From assembly GCA_004369045.1 (NCBI GenBank), contig ML213503.1, positions 2,478,924-2,542,923 on the forward strand: a stretch of DNA of 64,000 nucleotides, written 5' to 3'. This DNA comes from Heliocybe sulcata. Lineage: Eukaryota > Basidiomycota > Agaricomycetes > Gloeophyllales > Gloeophyllaceae. The translations under genes were made by a program, and so were the position numbers. Position 1 is the first letter of the stretch, and every line of letters begins with the position of its first letter. This document shows, piece by piece, positions 58,106-64,000 of the stretch. The notes below the pieces were generated by a model, which saw only the letters and a program-made list of their open reading frames with translations, made no database searches and was not told where the DNA came from.

Positions 58106-60416
58106 ATGTCCGCGACCGAGTCAATCAGCCATGAGAAGGATATGGAGAAGAATTATGTCGTGGCCGTTAACGACACCCACGGCGAGGTCAAGCTGCGGAG
58201 GCAGCTCAAGAACAGACATATCGCCATGATTAGGTGAGTGATGTGCGGGTATATGCGCGTTCTTTCAGCATCTGACGCTTGGTGTTGCTTAGTATTGGCG
58301 GTAAGCAGCAGCCTTTGCGCGAGTCCGACTGTTCGAATTTAACGGGATTGACTTCCAGGTGTCATCGGTACTGGTCTCTTCTTGGGTACTGCCAACTCTC
58401 TTCGATACGGTGGCCCCGTCGGTCTTGTCCTCGGTTACGCTGTCGTCGGGTCTATCTGCTTCAGTGTCATGGTATGTATCGCGCCCCGAGCCTGTTACTC
58501 ACGTAGGGCTTACGAGGCCTTCGCCGCAGATTTCCCTCGGTGAAATGGTGGCGTACCTGCCCATCCCCGGTGGCCATATCACATTAGCGGAGCGCTTCGT
58601 GAACCCTGCGTTTGCCTTTACGATGGGCTGGAATTACTGGTATAACTGGGTCATCATCCTCCCCGCGGAGCTCAGTGCCGCAGCTGTCTTGATCGACTAT
58701 TGGTCAGGAGAAAGAATCAATAACGCTGCCTGGATTACAATATGCTTGGTCGTCGTTGTCGCCATCAATATGTTCGGTGCAGGTATGCATTTTAGACTGA
58801 TTTCATTTTTTCAGTCACTATGAGTCTGACCACGCAACCATAGGCGTTTATGGAGAGGCGGAATTCATCTTCGCGTTCGTGCTATGCGTATGCCTAGGAT
58901 GCTCCGGACATGCAGACTAACCTTTGACGACAGCTCCATCAAGGTCCTAACAATCACAGGTAAGGCACTTCGCTCCAGGCCGATCCAATCGGAGCCAGAC
59001 TTCTAACCGTGTTTTTTTTCTTTGGCAGGTCTTATCATCCTGGGAATTGTCCTTGATCTCGGAGGTGGACCGAACCACGACCGCCTTGGTTTCCGCTATT
59101 GGAAGCACCCTGGGCCTTTCGTCCAGTATAACGGCATCAGTGGAAGCGAGGGCCGATTCTTGGGCTGGTGGGCTGTCCTGACCCAGGCCGCTTTCTCTTT
59201 CATTGGTACTGAGATTGTCGCCGTAAGTTGCATTGATCCTCTTTCATTCCAACCGCTGAAACCGACATTCTCACTCGTAGATCGCCGCCGGTGAAGCCAA
59301 GAACCCCAGGCGTAACCTGCCAAAGGCCATCCGCCGGGTGTATGTCCGTATCCTCCTCTTCTACATCGGAGGCACCTTTATCATCGGTCTCCTTGTCCCC
59401 TCGACCGACCCGCGCCTCAACCTCGGCTCCGGCACCGCTGCTGCGTCGCCATTCGTCATCGCTATCCAGAATGCCGGTATTAAGGCGCTGCCCTCCGTGA
59501 GTGGTACAATTATTGCTGCTCCGATGCATGTGCTTACCTGCGGTCAGATTATCAACGCCTGTCTGCTGACATCTGCATGGTCGGCCGCGTCCAGTGATCT
59601 CTACACCAGCTCTCGCGCTCTCTGTACGTACACCTGCATCCCAACTCAGCGCATACATCTCACCTCGCTGGCATCCTATAGACGGCCTGGCCATGTCCGG
59701 CAACGCCCCCAGAATCTTCTTGAAGACGAGCAAGAGCGGCCTGCCCTACGTCTCCATCGCCTTCTGCGCCGCGTTCTCGCTGCTCGCGTACATGGGCATC
59801 AACGGCGGCTCCGGGAGGGTGTTTGGGTGGTTCTCGAACATGACGTCCGTCGCGGGGCTGATGACATGGTTCGGCATCTCTGTCACGTACATCCGGTTCC
59901 ACAAGGGGTTCCAGTTGCAGGGCTTCGACCGCAGTACGCTGCCGTATGCGTCGAGGCTGCAGCCGTACGCGGCGTGGTACGGGGCGGTCTCGTGCGTTGT
60001 CATCTGCTTCGTAAGTCGTCCCGGCTCTTCCGGAATTCCAGATCTTGACGGCGTTTGAATTGCAGTTCAGCGGCTGGAGTGTGTTCCTGAAGGGCAACTG
60101 GGATACCGCCACCTTTGTCACGAACTACCTACCGCTCGCCTTGTTCCCCATTCTCTACATTGCCATGAGATTTATCACCAAAGTGCCCACGGTGAAGCCT
60201 ATGCAGATGGACTTCCTGTCTGGCCTTGACGAGATCGAACGGGATACGTGCGTTCCTTCACCTGCCATTTACTCTGCAACCTTCATCTGACGTCTCGCGC
60301 AGGTATGACGAGCCCCCGCCAAGGAACAGGATGGAAGCGTTCTGGCAGTGGCTAGTGAGTTCCTTTGATTACACGTTGATGTGATAAACGGATACTGACA
60401 CGACACGTAGATGTAA
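58106..60416 (+). CDS. Amino-acid permease (yeast amino-acid transporter family)
   Basis: Thirteen exons: 58106-58233, 58293-58300, 58359-58471, 58530-58782, 58844-58874, 58934-58959, 59029-59222, 59281-59496, 59548-59623, 59682-60010, 60066-60247, 60303-60354 and 60411-60416. They give 537 aa. The hallmark of the first helix is GGVIGTGLFLGT, split over two introns. The family blocks SLGEMVAYLPIPGG, FAFTMGWNYWYNW, AAGEAKNPRRNLPKAIRRVYVRI and TSSRALYGLAMSGNAP follow, with about twelve membrane segments. It resembles fungal GAP1-type H+/amino-acid symporters of the plasma membrane. Substrate specificity cannot be read from sequence. Exon 2 is 8 nt, and the last exon is only 6 nt (ATG TAA). Confidence 0.95.
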
Positions 60417-61045
60417 TTGAGAGATCGCCGTGATATGACATGGATCTAGCGTGCTTGATGAAGTGCGGCTTTGTCGCTGCGATTCCCCTATCCTAGATGC
60501 TGTCAGTGTAACTGTTGTCTTGTATAGTAACGTCTGGATGACTGCGGTCATAATATGCTTTAATTTATGGACAGCTCTTGAATATTGAACCTGCAGTTCG
60601 CGGGCACTGATCTCGCCTTGGTGGTCGTGGCATCCAGGTGACATAAATGCAAAGAGCATGAAGTCGTTTTACCACCCAAGTAACTTAGTGCCAGTCATTG
60701 TCTGCGATGATAACCGCGCTCCTCATTGTTATTGACCATTCATTGCGCAATGGATTAGATACCAATGTACTGATATCCGGTCTATACATTATTAACGTAG
60801 TAGAACAACCCGACCAAAGGCCTCTAGTGTGGCACTCCCCAAAAACTGCTACTTTTTCCAAAATACATAGAATGAAGGTGAGAGACAGTGAGACAATAAA
60901 ATATCGCGGTATGATACAATAGCAGACCTATGCTGAAGGAGTGTACGAGAACCGCACGCGGGCGGATTAAGAGATGGATGCAATGAGTGGCAGGGGTTCG
61001 AGGTTAGAGAACGGAACGCAAAGGTGATTGCTGGCTTCCGGCGAA
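60417..61045. other. Convergent intergenic region (permease and RhoGEF 3' ends)
   Basis: The 629 bases hold the 3' flanks of both genes. AT-rich patches near 60680-60910 may contain 3' processing signals. No gene was seen. Confidence 0.45.
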
Positions 61046-64000
61046 TCACGTCTTGGAAGCCGGGATGTGGAGGTTGATGGCTGCCAACATGCTCAATACA
61101 TTGACTCGGGCAAGGCGCACAAGGTCTTACCTCTGAACCAATTGAGCGCATCAGACGATGAAGGAACATCGAAATATAAAATGGCCTTGTTATCGACAAT
61201 CCGCAAAGCTAAGATAGCTGTGAGCCCGGCAAGTGAGAATCGCTACACTGCTTGATCACATACCATTGCCATGCACTATGGAGCAGGGCTGCGGTAGGGT
61301 CTGCATGCGTAACACAGCCCATAGATCGACATGGCCGTTCGGATCCCGACCTTCTGACGGGTCACGGCATAGAACAAGCAGGTCGTTGCACAGTACACCC
61401 ATAAGAGATCGAGGGGTGAGCTCGGGCATAAGACATTCCACTTGGATAGTTGTCGCATCCCCGTGAGAGTCTAACGTCTCAAATGGCACTGTAGCTTTGC
61501 GAACCACCCTATGCAGGTGCAGAGGCCCATCCATGATCAAACGCCTACATTCCAGAGTTAGACGAGTACGAGAAAAAGTGATGTAGTCATAACTGACCGG
61601 TGCGGCTGCACAAGAGGGCTAGGGAACTTTCCTCGAATCCTCGATTGCCATTGAACGAGCTTTCTACGAGATTCGGATTCTCGCTTCCCCTCGTTCATGC
61701 TAGTGGCTAGGGTGGCAATCTCCGCCAACGCTCTATCCAAAGGATCATCCATGTAGTCATTGATAGGTGCCGTACTCTTGAGAAGCTCCTCTAGCTGTAG
61801 AGAAAGTCAGCAATGTGACGTTGAGTTATTGACGGAATGCCAACGTACTAATAGACGATAGCGTGGTATGCGTTGAACAGGCAAGAGCAGGTATCCTTCA
61901 AGGTTCAACTGCGAGTGTCGCGGATTCATTCGGCAGCGCTTCATATATGCTTTGATTCTTTTGCGTTGGCTGGTCGTTAGTGGTGCCGAACCGCTTAGAG
62001 TTCCATCAGGCATGACGCCCGGCGATGTAACAGCGGAAATGCTCAATCCCAAGCCCACAAGCTGCGCAGTGCTCGAAGAGGGCGACATCGCCGAAGGTGG
62101 CGATCCTGCAGAGGCATTGCGACTGGACGTCCAATACTTTATCCGCTGGACAGAGTTATCAAAATTGCTGAAGAAAGATAGACGGAATTAGTGATGAGTG
62201 ACGCTTATATGCGCTTTGAAACTCACTTAATATAAGTCGAATACATTCTCATGAAGGCTGCATGCGCCAGGAAGATACCTGCCACGCTGCGGGCCACGTC
62301 GGACGATAGACGACCATCCGCGTCAGCCTCGGCTAGTGCAGGCCCTGACTTCAGAAGAGGAGCAGCAGCCTTCTCCAGAGCAGGAAGGAAGCTCTCCTTA
62401 TGGAAGGAGAACAGAGCTTCCAATCCACCAAATACAATTTTGCGCTCTCCGCTGGGTATAACTGTCTCCTTGTTAGACCCAACTCCACTAAGCACATTCG
62501 CGGGAGCACACGCAGGCTTGACGTATATGTCCACAAGCTCCTGGAGACCTTTCACGTACGTCCGTTCCGTCCTGCCAAATGTTGAGTAACTTATTAGGAG
62601 GACGACGGGATAGACAATACGAACTCAACAATCTCTCGGACTATCATGCCACGCTTGCCCTTGTCGTCCTTGTACTTCCGCTCCTCGTCATTTCCTTGCC
62701 CAGAGCTCCCGCTGTCTGTTGTGACCATGCTGAGGCTTTGAATACTGCCAGCGCGGCCTGAAGACTCCGGTGCTCGGAGCTGGGAAGAGGACAAGGAAGA
62801 GCTCGAAGCTATGGAGCCATCAGACGATATGACTCTCCCGCTGTCAACTAGAGTTGGCCGACGGGACCCGAGGCCGCTTGACAAGCCCTCTCCCAAAGAG
62901 GGTGAAGACCCATAGACACTCATCCCATTGGATTGGGAGGTACCGAGATCGTGCATGTCTTTCAGATACGCCATGACCGACCGCAACGCCCGTGCATAAG
63001 CGTCGTGACTAGGATCTTCGCTCTTCAAATGCTGGCTTCCAACACTAGTTCGCGCGCTGTCTCCACGGACTTCCTCTGTATCATCACCGCCAGCCACTGC
63101 AACACTAGACACGAAAGTAGGCGGAGGTGGTATGGGAATATTGAGAGTAGGCGATGGCGTATCTAGAGGTAAGAAGCTCCTGCGCTTGCGCGCGAGCCCG
63201 GTCGGTGACGTCGGGGACAGAAACCCGCCTGAAGGGGGTGGCGAAGGGATAGTACTTGGAGATAGCTTGTCTTGCGCGTATGAGGGAGTTGTAGGGATAG
63301 AGTCCAATGAGCTCGTCATAGATATTTTGGGATCAATATGTAGCGTCTCAGCGCGAAGCTCCTTGGCAGATGCAGGAGTCAGGATATCAGGGACCAAGCG
63401 AGGACCTGCCGAACCATTGGCAGACGGGCTCACAGCAGGAGTATTATGGGCAGTTACGGGCCGAGACGGGGGCCGGGACGATGATGGCGAGTCGTTTCTC
63501 ATCTTGCTCATCGACATCTTCTTGAGGAATCCCCACTTACTTCCTCTCTCCCGCTCTCTGCCCTGCTCCGGCTGGCGAGGACGCAGATTCGTATTCTGAT
63601 GGCCATCATTCTCATATCGTGACTTCACGTCAGAATGGCGATCTAACTGAGGCGACATGTCCACTTGAGATGGGATCCGCGCCGAACCAGGAGTCAGCGG
63701 CATCACATTGTCCTCGTCCTCAGCTGCAAGCTTATCCCAAGCCGCGTCCGAAAGCTTGGGCCGCGAACCCGACCGTGGTCTTGAACTACCAGACGCTACT
63801 CCGAGACTAGCAAACCGTTTGGGCAGAACGGACTGTCCTGCGTCCTGCATAGAAGCACCAGTACTGAGGAGATTCGAGCTAGAAGCCATATGCACCAAGG
63901 GCCGCCTGGGGGGCGAAGTGGGGGGAATCCCGAGCGTATTCGGCGTCAAAGGTTCAGGTGTCTTCCGCAGATCACCAGCACTTTTCATCTTCCGCAAATC
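61046..64000 (-). CDS. RhoGEF (DH-PH guanine-nucleotide exchange factor), 5' end beyond the right edge
   Basis: Exons on the complement: 62625 to beyond 64000, 62227-62571, 61849-62167, 61598-61794, 61264-61544, 61131-61217 and 61046-61080. The frame is still open at base 64000, so the N-terminus is missing. The visible N-terminal part (about 458 residues) is Ser/Pro-rich. The DH domain begins at IVREIVETERTYVKGLQELVDIYVKP. It contains RKIVFGGLEALFSFHKESFLPALE and RCRMNPRHSQLNLEGYLLLPVQRIPRYRLLLEELLKS, with the family's most conserved helix (LLPVQRIPRYRLLLEEL). A PH-like region follows (RLIMDGPLHLHRVVRK ... VLCNDLLVLCRD ... AILYFDVPSSSDALNWFR), and the protein ends AINLHIPASKT. It should load GTP on Rho/Cdc42-type GTPases for polarity or wall integrity. 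Which GTPase is unknown. Confidence 0.92.

Overview
The window looks like nuclear DNA from a mushroom-forming basidiomycete (Agaricomycetes). Genes are dense and split by many short introns, mostly 45-60 nt with GT-AG ends and a minority GC-AG. The gene set is typical of such fungi: an RNA-dependent RNA polymerase, a GH74 xyloglucanase, TVP23, DLT1 and remnants of an expanded F-box family. I resolved about 21 protein genes and roughly 100 introns, and checked exon phase by reading across each junction. I recognised no transposon protein, rRNA, tRNA or CRISPR array.

Layout. 0-1 kb: 5' part of an unknown Ser/Pro-rich protein (-). 1.6-5.7 kb: an eIF4E-transporter-like protein (-), divergent from a LYRM2-type LYR protein (5.9-6.3). 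6.8-10.5: RNA-dependent RNA polymerase. 10.7-11.3: SmD2 (-), divergent from pescadillo/NOP7 (11.5-13.6). 14.0-15.4: a gene with a possible PD-(D/E)XK-like core, bracketed by two copies of the NOP7 3' end. 15.9-20.4: Sec7-PH ARF-GEF. 23.7-25.3: cyclin. 27.6-31.0: unknown 1119-aa protein (-). 32.2-34.1: Gfo/Idh/MocA oxidoreductase. 37.0-38.1: NADH-cytochrome b5 reductase. 38.4-39.5: DLT1 (-). 40.7-43.0: dual-specificity phosphatase. 43.6-44.8: TVP23 (-), divergent from an unknown membrane protein (45.0-46.6). 47.1-48.7: seven-helix membrane protein (-). 49.7-51.6: leucine-rich-repeat protein, convergent with GH74 (51.6-54.3, -), which appears broken. 55.1-56.7: unknown acidic/Ser-rich protein. 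58.1-60.4: amino-acid permease. 61.0 to the right edge: RhoGEF (-).

Most genes are ordinary housekeeping or signalling genes and do not form one pathway. Themes present are RNA handling (RdRP, SmD2, eIF4E-T-like, NOP7), membrane traffic (Sec7-PH, TVP23, DLT1), growth control (cyclin, phosphatase, RhoGEF) and plant cell-wall use (GH74, and possibly the sugar-acid reductase).

The least ordinary points are these: the inserted-looking gene between two NOP7 tails; a GH74 gene with a stop codon just after its second catalytic aspartate plus a frame slip; a high local number of GC-AG introns; very small exons (5, 6 and 8 nt); and two decayed copies of an F-box-family gene.
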